This document shows, in pieces, positions 1-7,255 of a DNA stretch of 46,205 bases (position 1 is the stretch's first letter; every line of letters starts with the position of its first letter). Under the pieces are notes generated by a model. It saw nothing but the letters and a program-made list of their open reading frames with translations, did no database searches and was not told the DNA's origin. This DNA is from Acidobacteriota bacterium (lineage in GTDB: Bacteria > Acidobacteriota > Vicinamibacteria > Vicinamibacterales > JAFNAJ01). The stretch spans positions 1 through 46,205 of the forward strand of contig JAEUQQ010000580.1 of NCBI GenBank assembly GCA_016789685.1, in the 5' to 3' direction. Made by a program: the position numbers and the translations under genes.

Positions 1-299
1 GACGCCGTCGTGAGGATGCCCGCGGACACCCCAGCGAACCGGCCGGCAACGCCGAGAACCCAGGCGCCTCCGGCGTAGGGGCGCATCATGATGCGCCCGT
101 CGCCCCACCGCGCAACCTCCGCGCCCATGATCGCGCGCGCCGTCGGCAGGCCCGCGGGGGCACCGACGCCGTCGTGAGGATGCCCGCGGACACCCCAGCG
201 AACCGGCCGGCAACGCCGAGAACCCCGGCGCCTCCGGCGTAGGGGCGCATCATGATGCGCCCGTCGCCCCACCGTAACCTCCGCGCCCCATGATCGCGC
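1..299. repeat. Two tandem copies of a ~135-bp repeat with central palindrome
   Basis: Copy one starts at the window edge and copy two starts at 165. They are nearly identical, with small indels around 53, 115 and 287. Each copy contains the perfect 20-bp palindrome GGGCGCATCATGATGCGCCC (79-98 and 243-262). The same palindrome occurs again at 3261-3280. No convincing gene lies here. The array may continue to the left of the window. Confidence 0.85.
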
Positions 300-327
300 T
301 CGCCCCAAGACCCAGCAGGCCTTGCCG

Positions 328-333
328 TACAAT
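328..333 (+). promoter_or_regulatory. -10 box TACAAT (GTACAAT) for the UPHC oxidoreductase
   Basis: TACAAT preceded by G fits the GTANNNT boxes seen upstream of several genes in this window. Transcription would start near 340, leaving a leader of about 18 nt that contains the GGAG ribosome site at 348-351, six bases before the ATG at 358. No clear -35 box is visible. Confidence 0.45.
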
Positions 334-357
334 GTCGCCCTGGCCCCGGAGACCACG

Positions 358-1020
358 ATGCTGTCCGACACACAACGCCAACAGGTCAAGGAGCTGCTCG
401 ACGACATGGTCGACGACGTGCGGCTCGTGTTCTTCACGCAGTCGTTCGGATGCGAGACCTGCGGCGACACCGGCCGCATCCTCCGCGTCCTGACCGAGAT
501 CTCGCCAAGAGTCTCGGTCGACGAGAAGAACCTCGTCGTCGACAAGGACGACGCCGCCGCTTACGGCGTGGCCCACGCGCCGGCCATCGTCGTCCTGCAG
601 CGTGCGGCCGACGGCACGCTCGTCGATCACCGCATCCGCCTGCTCGGCGCCCCGTTTGGCTACGAGTTCACGTCGCTGATGGACGCCATCCTGCTCGTCT
701 CGCGCGGCGGGCCGCAGCTCTCCGACGCGAGCCTCGCGCTCCTCGCCCACGTCACGAGCCCCATGCACGTGCAGGTGTTCACCACCCCCACCTGACCGCA
801 CTGCCCGCGGGCCGTGAGCCTCGCCTTCCGGATGGCCTTCGCCAGCCCCCACATCACCGCGACGGCCGTCGAGGTGACCGAATTCGCCGACCTGATCCAG
901 AAGTACCGCGTCAACGGCGTCCCCAAGACGGTGGTGGACGATCGCGTCGAGATTCTCGGCGGGATTCCCGAAGACGCGTTCATCGCCGAAGCCATCCGCG
1001 AACGGATGCCGCAGGCGTGA
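358..1020 (+). CDS. Thioredoxin-fold protein disulfide oxidoreductase, probable selenoprotein (UPHC active site)
   Basis: This resembles the two-module glutaredoxin-like/PDO family, cytoplasmic proteins that exchange thiols and disulfides. The N-terminal module has a CETC motif at residues 32-35. The C-terminal module should carry a second CxxC after a TPT turn. Here the frame reads T-P-T, then TGA (793-795), then P-H-C-P. Beyond the TGA the same frame continues without interruption to 1020 and encodes typical thioredoxin-fold sequence, including the cis-proline segment NGVPKTVVDD. The TGA therefore sits exactly at the first active-site Cys, as expected for selenocysteine (residue 146 of 220). 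The ATG at 358 is chosen because GGAG lies six bases upstream; an in-frame TTG exists at 322. An ABC ATPase gene follows after 41 bp on the same strand. Alternatives are a pseudogene or sequencing error, but codon use is intact on both sides. A conventional caller would split it into 358-795 and 814-1020. Confidence 0.85.
796..837 (+). promoter_or_regulatory. Candidate bacterial SECIS hairpin downstream of the TGA
   Basis: Two possible stem-loops follow the TGA. The first pairs CAC/GTG (799-801 with 814-816) and GCC/GGC (803-805 with 810-812) around the loop CGCG, with one U-C mismatch. The second pairs GCC (823-825) with GGC (834-836) around an 8-base loop containing GG (830-831). Bacterial SECIS elements sit just after the UGA inside the coding region and usually expose a G in the loop. 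Which fold forms, if either, was judged by eye only. Confidence 0.35.
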
Positions 1021-1061
1021 CGTAGTTGGAGTGCGCGGCGCCAGGACGCCGCTTCGTCCCC

Positions 1062-1973
1062 ATGTCGACTCCGGCCATTCTCATCGACCGCGTGACCAAG
1101 CGCTTCGGCGACGTCGTCGCGGTCAACGACCTCTCGCTCACGGTGCCCGACGGATCGGTCTACGGATTCATCGGCCCCAACGGCTCGGGCAAGACCACGA
1201 CGCTGCGCATGATCATGCACATCCTCCTGCCCGACGCCGGGCGGGTCGAGGTGCTCGGACGCAGCGACACCCGGGCCGCCCACGACGACGTCGGATACCT
1301 CCCCGAAGAGCGCGGCCTGTACAAGAAGATGGCCGTGCGGCGCCTGCTGCGCTACTACGGCGCGCTCAAGGGCAGGCCCGTCGGGCAGCTCGATCGCGAA
1401 ATCGACCGCTGGCTCGACCGCCTGCAGCTCACGGGCTGGGCCGACAAGCGGGTCGAGACGCTCTCGAAGGGCATGTCGCAGAAGGTGCAGTTCATCGCCA
1501 CGGTCGTCGCGAAGCCGCGCCTGGTCATCCTCGACGAGCCGTTCTCGGGCCTCGATCCGGTCAACGCCGAAGTCCTCAAGGACGCCATCCTCGACCTGCG
1601 CCGCGATGGCACCACGATCGTCTTCAGCACCCACGACATGAGCGCCGCCGAGCGCCTCTGCGATCGCATCTTCATGATCTACCGGGGCAACAAGGTGCTC
1701 GACGGCACGCTCGACGAGATCCAGTCGGACTACGGTTTCGACACGATCCGGGTGCGCACCGCCGCCGGAATGGCGGCCCTCGACCGCCTCGACGGCATCA
1801 CGTCGGTCACCGACAACGGCAACATGCAGGAAGTGCGGGTCGCCGGCGATCCGCAGGCGTTCCTCGCCGCGCTGGCCGCGCGCACCGCCGTGCACCAGTT
1901 CGAGGTCGTGCGGCCGTCGCTGCACGACATCTTCGTCCGCATCGCGCGGCCCACCACCGAACCGGCCGCCTGA
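1062..1973 (+). CDS. ABC transporter ATP-binding protein (ABC-2 type, NatA-like)
   Basis: Cytoplasmic ATPase of an ABC-2 type exporter, 303 residues. Walker A GPNGSGKTT lies at residues 38-46, the signature LSKGMSQKVQ near 133-142, and Walker B with the D-loop (LVILDEPFSGLDP) from about 153. The last ~85 residues match the C-terminal extension (DUF4162-like) common in NatA-type ATPases. The ATG at 1062 is preferred over an upstream GTG because the protein then begins directly with the conserved beta strand. It lies between the UPHC oxidoreductase and its permease (9-bp gap), so the three genes probably form one operon. The substrate cannot be told from sequence; NatA relatives are linked to Na+ export, but this family is broad. 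Confidence 0.9.
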   Translation: MSTPAILIDRVTKRFGDVVAVNDLSLTVPDGSVYGFIGPNGSGKTTTLRMIMHILLPDAGRVEVLGRSDTRAAHDDVGYLPEERGLYKKMAVRRLLRYYGALKGRPVGQLDREIDRWLDRLQLTGWADKRVETLSKGMSQKVQFIATVVAKPRLVILDEPFSGLDPVNAEVLKDAILDLRRDGTTIVFSTHDMSAAERLCDRIFMIYRGNKVLDGTLDEIQSDYGFDTIRVRTAAGMAALDRLDGITSVTDNGNMQEVRVAGDPQAFLAALAARTAVHQFEVVRPSLHDIFVRIARPTTEPAA

Positions 1974-1982
1974 GGCGCTCCC

Positions 1983-3260
1983 ATGTCGCTCAAGAAGATC
2001 TTCATCGTCGCGCACTCCGAGTACCTGACCGCCGTGCGGTCGCGCGCCTTCCTGGTCAGCGTCATCCTGATGCCCGTGCTCATGACGGGCTCGATTGCCC
2101 TGCAGACAGTCGTCGCCTCGCGCGCCGACACCGAGACCCGGCGCCTGGTCGTGATCGACCAGACCGATCGCATCTACCCGGCCATCGAGCAGGCGACGAC
2201 CGCGTTCAACCAGCGCGGAGGCCCGCAGTTCATCGTGTCGCGCGAGCAGGTCGCCGCCGACGGTCTCGACACCGCGCGGCTTGCGCTGTCGGAGCGTGTG
2301 CGCACGGAGGAGATCTTCGCGTTCGTCGAGATTCCGCCGACCGTCTTCGATCCGGCAAACGCCGCGAAGCTGCTCTACCACAGCGACCACCCGTCGTATC
2401 TCACGCTCCCGTCGTGGATCGAGCGCATCGTCAATCGCGAAATTCAGGGCGCACGGTTCAAGGACGCGAACGTCGATCCCGCGCTCGTCGCGCGGCTGTC
2501 GCAGACCGTGGATGTCGACAACCTGGGCCTGCTCGAGGCCGATGGCGCCGGCGGGCTCACGGGCGGCGAGGCGGTCGATCCCATCAAGTCGACGGCGATC
2601 CCCGCCGCGATGATGTTCCTCGTCTACATCGTCGTCATGTCGAGCGCGCCGCAGCTGCTCAACGCGGTGATGGAAGAGAAGATGAGCCGCATCTCAGAGG
2701 TGCTGCTCGGATCGGTGCTGCCGACCGATCTCATGCTCGGCAAGCTGCTCGGCAGCGCCGGCGTCTCGCTGACGCTCGCGACGCTGTACCTTGGCGGCGC
2801 CTCGGTGGTCGCCCAGCGTTACGGTTACGCGGGCGCGCTCACGCCTGGGTTGATCGCGCTGTTCCTGCTGTTCCTGGTGCTGGCGGTGCTGATCTTCGGG
2901 TCGATCTTCACGGCCATCGGCGCCGCGTGCAACGACATGAAGGACGCGCAGGGCATGATGGGGCCGGCGATGCTGCTGGTGATGTTCCCGATGCTCTCGT
3001 GGATGGTCGTCTTGCGTGCACCCGACAGCACGGTCTCGACGGTGCTGTCGCTGATTCCCTTCGCAACGCCGTTCCTGATGCTGCTGCGCGTCTCGCTGCA
3101 GCCCGGCCCGCCCGCGTGGCAGCTCGCGCTGTCGATTGGGCTCACGCTCTCGACGATGCTGTTCCTGGTGTGGGCGGCGGGCAGGATCTTCCGCACCGGC
3201 ATCCTGATGCAGGGCAAGTCGGCGAGCTTCGCCGAGATGGTCCGGTGGGTGAAATCGTAG
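1983..3260 (+). CDS. ABC-2 type transporter permease (NatB-like)
   Basis: Integral membrane partner of the preceding ATPase, 425 residues. It has one N-terminal membrane segment (about residues 20-42), a large extracytoplasmic domain (about 45-200), and a cluster of further hydrophobic segments from about 205 to 410. This is the usual ABC2_membrane_3/NatB layout. The segment MSSAPQLLNAVMEEKMSRI, leading into a membrane segment, is typical of the family's coupling region (ending in E-E-K-x-x-R). The stop codon TAG abuts a perfect palindrome that may end the transcript. The exported substrate is unknown. Confidence 0.88.
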   Translation: MSLKKIFIVAHSEYLTAVRSRAFLVSVILMPVLMTGSIALQTVVASRADTETRRLVVIDQTDRIYPAIEQATTAFNQRGGPQFIVSREQVAADGLDTARLALSERVRTEEIFAFVEIPPTVFDPANAAKLLYHSDHPSYLTLPSWIERIVNREIQGARFKDANVDPALVARLSQTVDVDNLGLLEADGAGGLTGGEAVDPIKSTAIPAAMMFLVYIVVMSSAPQLLNAVMEEKMSRISEVLLGSVLPTDLMLGKLLGSAGVSLTLATLYLGGASVVAQRYGYAGALTPGLIALFLLFLVLAVLIFGSIFTAIGAACNDMKDAQGMMGPAMLLVMFPMLSWMVVLRAPDSTVSTVLSLIPFATPFLMLLRVSLQPGPPAWQLALSIGLTLSTMLFLVWAAGRIFRTGILMQGKSASFAEMVRWVKS

Positions 3261-3281
3261 GGGCGCATCATGATGCGCCCC
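3260..3281. repeat. Palindrome abutting the permease stop codon, REP-like or terminator-like
   Basis: GGGCGCATCATGATGCGCCC (3261-3280), extended by one G and one C on the outside, begins at the last base of the permease stop codon. It is the third copy of the palindrome found twice in the tandem repeat at 1-299. It lies between convergent genes, so it may act as a bidirectional terminator. No T-tract follows. Confidence 0.75.
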
Positions 3282-3302
3282 CAACGAGGATTCGTGACGC
3301 CG

Positions 3303-4847
3303 TTACGAGGATCGTGACACCGTTTCTCCCCGCGTCGGCAGCGTCGACACGCCGAACCACTCGCGCAGGCGGTGTTCGAGGTACGTCTCGCTGCGGTTGT
3401 GGTAGACGTTCCACACCGCGCGCACTGCGCGCCAGGGACGCATCAGCGTCGAGATGCCGAAAAACGAGACCATCCCGAACAGGCGCCAGAACGCCAGCTC
3501 GCGCCCGCCGATGTGCTTGCAGTACTGCGTCGACTCCCACGGATCCATGTAGACCGCGAGCGAGCGGAAGTACTCGCGATCGAGTTCCTTGATCGTGCCG
3601 TCGGCGCGCATCTCGTCGAACAGCGCCGAGCCCGGATACGGCGAGAACAGCGTGAACGACGTCGTGTCGACGCCCCACCACGCCTGCTGCCAGCCGAACC
3701 ACACCGTCTTGATCACGTCGATCCGCTTCTCGTGCGGGAAGCCGAGGATGTGGTTGGTCTTGACGCTGATCCCGTTGCGCACCGACGCGCGGATCGCGGC
3801 GCCGAGCTTGTCTTTCTTGATCGCCTTCTTGATCGACTTGAGCACCCGCTGCGAACCGCTCTCGGGCGCAAACACGACGTTGCGGCAGCCAGAACTCTCG
3901 AGCGCGTGCGCCACCTCGTCATCGATGATCTCGGTGCGCGTGCCGCTCGGCAACTGCCAGGTGATCCCGACGTTGCGGCGCTTCAACTCGTCGGCGAACT
4001 CGAGAATCCACCGCTTGTTGAGCACCATCGTCAGGTCGTAGAAGTCGATGTTGTCGGCCTGGTAGCGATCGCGGTAGGCCTGGATCTCGTCAACCACGTC
4101 AGACGGCTTGCGGGCCTTCCACAACACCCCGTACATGGACGGGTTGGAGCAGAACGTGCACGAATACGGGCAGCCGCGCGACGCGAGAATCGGCATGCTG
4201 CGCCCGCGGTAGACGCCGAAGGTGTTGGTGTTCCCGAGATACGCCTCCATCGGGAAGATGTCCCAGACCGGCCAGGGGATGTCATCCACGCCGCGGATGC
4301 GCTGCCGCGCCGGTGTCTCGACGTACCGCCCCTCGTCCAGGAAGCCCAGCCCCGTGATCGACGACCATGACGAGCGGTCGGCGGCGTGCTCGGTGAACTC
4401 GCGCAGCGTGTCTTCGCCCTCGCCGAGGCCCACGGCGTCGAGCGCCGGGCACTCGCGCAGGCAGAACTCGGGCAACGCCGTCACGTGCTCGCCGCCGGCG
4501 ATGATGACCGCCTTCGGGAAGTGCGTCCGGATCGCAGCGATCAGGGCCCGGCTCGACGGCCATTCCTGCGAAAACATGCAGGTGACCGCGATGACCGTCG
4601 CCGCGGGGTTGATCAACGCGGCCGTGTCGTCGGGCTTCAGCCCGACACAGTAGTAGCCGTCGTCTTCGAACGAGACGCCGACGCCCTCGGCGAGCGCATC
4701 GACGGCCGACACCTCGTGACCGGCCTCGCGCAGCACCGCCGCCAGGTAGGCGAGGCCAATCGGCGGGGTGATGGGCACACTCCAGGTGCCCGGCGAAACG
4801 GCTCTGTGCGGGCGCACGAGCGCGACGTGATGACGCGATGTGTCCAT
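3303..4847 (-). CDS. B12-binding-domain radical SAM protein
   Basis: Radical SAM enzyme of the class with an N-terminal cobalamin-binding domain, 514 residues. The first ~150 residues form the Rossmann-like B12-binding fold, starting with VALVRPHRAV and including IIAGGEHVTALP. The iron-sulfur motif CPYSCTFC (CxxxCxxC) is at about residues 226-233 in ASRGCPYSCTFCSNPSMYG. The C-terminal part has the family's usual helical region. Relatives act in methylations and ring rearrangements (BchE, HpnP, P-methylases), but nothing here fixes the substrate. It stands alone, facing the ABC operon with a palindrome between. The ATG at 4847 has no clear ribosome site. Confidence 0.85.
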   Translation of the reverse strand: MDTSRHHVALVRPHRAVSPGTWSVPITPPIGLAYLAAVLREAGHEVSAVDALAEGVGVSFEDDGYYCVGLKPDDTAALINPAATVIAVTCMFSQEWPSSRALIAAIRTHFPKAVIIAGGEHVTALPEFCLRECPALDAVGLGEGEDTLREFTEHAADRSSWSSITGLGFLDEGRYVETPARQRIRGVDDIPWPVWDIFPMEAYLGNTNTFGVYRGRSMPILASRGCPYSCTFCSNPSMYGVLWKARKPSDVVDEIQAYRDRYQADNIDFYDLTMVLNKRWILEFADELKRRNVGITWQLPSGTRTEIIDDEVAHALESSGCRNVVFAPESGSQRVLKSIKKAIKKDKLGAAIRASVRNGISVKTNHILGFPHEKRIDVIKTVWFGWQQAWWGVDTTSFTLFSPYPGSALFDEMRADGTIKELDREYFRSLAVYMDPWESTQYCKHIGGRELAFWRLFGMVSFFGISTLMRPWRAVRAVWNVYHNRSETYLEHRLREWFGVSTLPTRGETVSRSS

Positions 4848-5187
4848 GGTTGTGGTGTTTATGGTGCCAGGGCGACCCGACGAGTGTATCCGATCCTCGC
4901 CCGCCGACGGATCCCCGTCACGGCCGCACCCGGGGCGCGGCCGAGACCGGATTCATCCCGCGGCGGCGGAGGCCGATTGGCTAGAACGGGGCGAGCACGA
5001 CCGTATGTGCCGACTCTTCCCCAACTCACTGCACGACCCCGCGACCGTTCACCATCTGCCCCGGCCGCGGGGACAAGGGGCCACGAGCGCGTTCTCTAGG
5101 GAGCCGCGCCCGTCGGCCCCGACCCTTCTTAACCCCGCAGCGACCGAGCAGGATGCGCTGCCTTGCGGTCCCGGCCCGGAATCCCGG
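4848..5187. other. Intergenic region between divergent genes
   Basis: About 340 bp separate the radical SAM gene and the M61 peptidase. Short open frames here have no conserved features and look like GC shadows. It presumably holds promoters for both neighbours, but only the -10 box at 5188 can be pointed to. Confidence 0.5.
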
Positions 5188-5193
5188 TATCCT
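5188..5193 (+). promoter_or_regulatory. -10 box TATCCT, leaderless-type promoter of the M61 peptidase
   Basis: GTATCCT ends seven bases before the ATG at 5201. Transcription would begin at or next to the start codon. No Shine-Dalgarno is present. Confidence 0.55.
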
Positions 5194-5200
5194 CAACCGC

Positions 5201-7072
5201 ATGCCACCACGCGTGCGCGCCGCCCTCGCGGCGCTCGTCCTGCTGTCTTCGGCCGGCGTCGCCAGCGCCCAGCCGGCCACCCCCATCGACTACCGCATCA
5301 GCATCCCGGAGCCCGAGCATCGCTGGCTCCAGGTCGAGATGACGCTCGCTGACCTCCCCGCCGGCCCCCTGAGCCTGCGCATGGCGCGTTCGTCACCCGG
5401 CCGCTACGCGGTCCACGAGTTCGCCAAGAACGTCTACGACGTCCAGGTCGCCGACGCAGCCGGGAAACCCCTCCCGGTCAGCCGCCCCAACCCGCACGAG
5501 TGGCGCATCGACGCGCATCCCGGAGCGGCGCGCGTCCGCTACAGGGTGTTCGGCGACCGCGTCGACGGCACGTATCTCGGCGTAGACGACTCGCACGCGC
5601 ACATGAACATCCCGGCGACGCTGATGTACGTGAACGCCCTCGCCACGCGGCCATCCCGCGTGACGCTCGTGCAGCCCACCGGCAAGGCGTGGAAGGCCGC
5701 GACGCAGCTCTTCCCCACCGCCGACCCGCTCGTCTTCACGGCCCCGAACCTCCAGTACCTCATGGACAGCCCGATCGAGTTCGGCGACATCGTCATCCGC
5801 AGCTTCAGCGTGGCGCCGACCTCGGCCAGCGGCAAGACGCAGACGATCCGCGTGGCCATGCACCATCTCGGCACCGACGAGGAACTCGACGCCTACGTCC
5901 GCGACATCGACAAGGTGGTGCGCGAGCAGCAGGCGATCTTCGGCGAGTTGCCCGACTTCGAGCCGGGACACTACACGTTCCTCATCGACTACCTGCCATG
6001 GGCGAGCGGCGATGGCATGGAGCACCGCAACAGCACGGTCATCAGCAGTTCGCGCGGGCTCGGGGACGCCTCGAAGCAGTTGATCGGCACGGTCGCGCAT
6101 GAGTTCTTCCACTGCTGGAACGTGGAGCGCATCCGCCCGAAATCGCTCGAGCCGTTCAACTTCGACGATGCCAACATCTCGGGCGAGCTGTGGCTCGCCG
6201 AGGGCTTCACGAGCTACGTCGACGGCTTGAGCCTGGTGCGCGCCGGGCTGAACTCCGCTGACCAGACGATGTCACGCTGGGCAGGGCTGGTGGGCGCGCT
6301 GGTCGTGCTGCCGGGGCGGCAGGTCCGTTCGGCGGTCGAGATGAGCCAGTTCGCCGCGTTCGCCGACGGGGCGACGGCGATTGACCCGACCAACAGCAAC
6401 ATCGCGTTCATCAGCTACTACATGTACGGCGCGGCCATCGGTCTGGGCCTCGACCTGTCGCTGCGGGCGCGGACCGACGGGCGCATCGGGCTCGACGACT
6501 ACATGCAGGCGCTGTGGGAGCGGTTCGGGAAGTCGCCGGCGGCGCAGCCGGGGCTGGTCGCCACACCCTACACGCTGGCCGACCTGCGGGCGACGCTCGC
6601 GGACGTGAGCGGCGACCTCGGGTTTGCCGAGTCGTTCTTCTCGCGGTATGTGAGCGGGCGCGAGATGCTCGACTACGCGCCGCTGTTCGCGCGGGCGGGT
6701 TACCTGCTGCGGCCCGCGGCGCCGGCCGAGGCGACGATGGGAATGGTGTCGCTGACCTACGGCAAGGACGGGGCGCGCGTGACGGCGCTCGTGGGGCCGG
6801 GCTCACCGGCCTACAAGGCGGGGCTCGAGATGGATGCGGTGATCCACGACATCGACGGACGCGCGATCGGGTCGGCCGAGGACGTGCGCGCCGCCCTTGG
6901 GGTCAGGGCGCCGGGCGGCACGGTGAAGGTCCGCTTCACGCTGCGCGGCCGCGAGCAGACACGCGACCTGGTGACGGTGCCCAACCCGCGTCTCGAGCTG
7001 GTGTCGTTCGAATCCGCCGGCCGCGAGGTCACACCAGCCATCCGCACCTTCCGCGAACGCTGGCTCGACTAG
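5201..7072 (+). CDS. Secreted M61-family metallopeptidase with PDZ domain
   Basis: Zinc aminopeptidase of the glycyl-aminopeptidase (M61) family, 623 residues. A signal peptide (residues 1-24, ending ASAQPA) sends it to the periplasm or outside. The zinc motif HEFFH is at residues 300-304 and the third ligand Glu at about 334 in LWLAEGFTSY. The preceding segment has the family's N-terminal beta domain. A PDZ domain (about 510-600, with GSPAYKAGLEMDAVI) probably regulates or positions substrates. The start at 5201 gives a proper signal peptide; an upstream in-frame ATG at 5153 would add 16 charged residues. It is monocistronic, followed by a strong hairpin. Confidence 0.92.
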   Translation: MPPRVRAALAALVLLSSAGVASAQPATPIDYRISIPEPEHRWLQVEMTLADLPAGPLSLRMARSSPGRYAVHEFAKNVYDVQVADAAGKPLPVSRPNPHEWRIDAHPGAARVRYRVFGDRVDGTYLGVDDSHAHMNIPATLMYVNALATRPSRVTLVQPTGKAWKAATQLFPTADPLVFTAPNLQYLMDSPIEFGDIVIRSFSVAPTSASGKTQTIRVAMHHLGTDEELDAYVRDIDKVVREQQAIFGELPDFEPGHYTFLIDYLPWASGDGMEHRNSTVISSSRGLGDASKQLIGTVAHEFFHCWNVERIRPKSLEPFNFDDANISGELWLAEGFTSYVDGLSLVRAGLNSADQTMSRWAGLVGALVVLPGRQVRSAVEMSQFAAFADGATAIDPTNSNIAFISYYMYGAAIGLGLDLSLRARTDGRIGLDDYMQALWERFGKSPAAQPGLVATPYTLADLRATLADVSGDLGFAESFFSRYVSGREMLDYAPLFARAGYLLRPAAPAEATMGMVSLTYGKDGARVTALVGPGSPAYKAGLEMDAVIHDIDGRAIGSAEDVRAALGVRAPGGTVKVRFTLRGREQTRDLVTVPNPRLELVSFESAGREVTPAIRTFRERWLD

Positions 7073-7080
7073 CGCGCGAC

Positions 7081-7112
7081 GGAAACGGGCGGCGCCATTT
7101 CCGCCCGTTTCC
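7081..7112 (+). terminator. Strong hairpin after the M61 gene
   Basis: Perfect 12-bp arms GGAAACGGGCGG (7081-7092) and CCGCCCGTTTCC (7101-7112) enclose an 8-base loop, starting eight bases after the stop codon. The position and stability suit a terminator, although there is no T-run. Confidence 0.6.
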
Positions 7113-7132
7113 CGCCAATTCCCCGCCAAATC

Positions 7133-7229
7133 GGGTCAGACCCCAATTCGCCGCACTTTTCGCCGCCCTCGACGCCAATCCTGGGCATGGGCGCCGGAAC
7201 GGCGGAATTGGGGTCAGACCCTCATCATC
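7133..7229. repeat. Pair of GGGTCAGACCC-family repeats
   Basis: GGGTCAGACCCCAATTCG (7133-7150) and, in the other orientation, GAATTGGGGTCAGACCC followed by TCATCATC (7205-7229) flank about 55 bp. The second copy is identical over 25 bases to one at 16831-16855. The pair lies between the convergent M61 and pruA genes. Confidence 0.8.
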
Positions 7230-7255
7230 GGTGGTTTCCCTGGGGGAAACGCGGG

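Noticed and set aside
793..795. Ordinary nonsense mutation or sequencing error
   Set aside because: Possible, but the TGA falls exactly on a catalytic Cys position and both flanks keep intact coding sequence; Sec is the simpler reading.
814..1020. Separate small gene starting at GTG 814
   Set aside because: It is in frame with 358-795, begins inside the thioredoxin fold and only makes sense as the continuation after the TGA.
660..2390. Long open frame on the minus strand (576 codons), and similar ones such as 1031-3592 (+), 18443-20638 (+) and 35100-37106 (-)
   Set aside because: They lie opposite or out of frame with well-supported genes, show Arg/Ala/Gly/His-rich low-complexity translation and no family motif. 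They arise from the strong GC bias.
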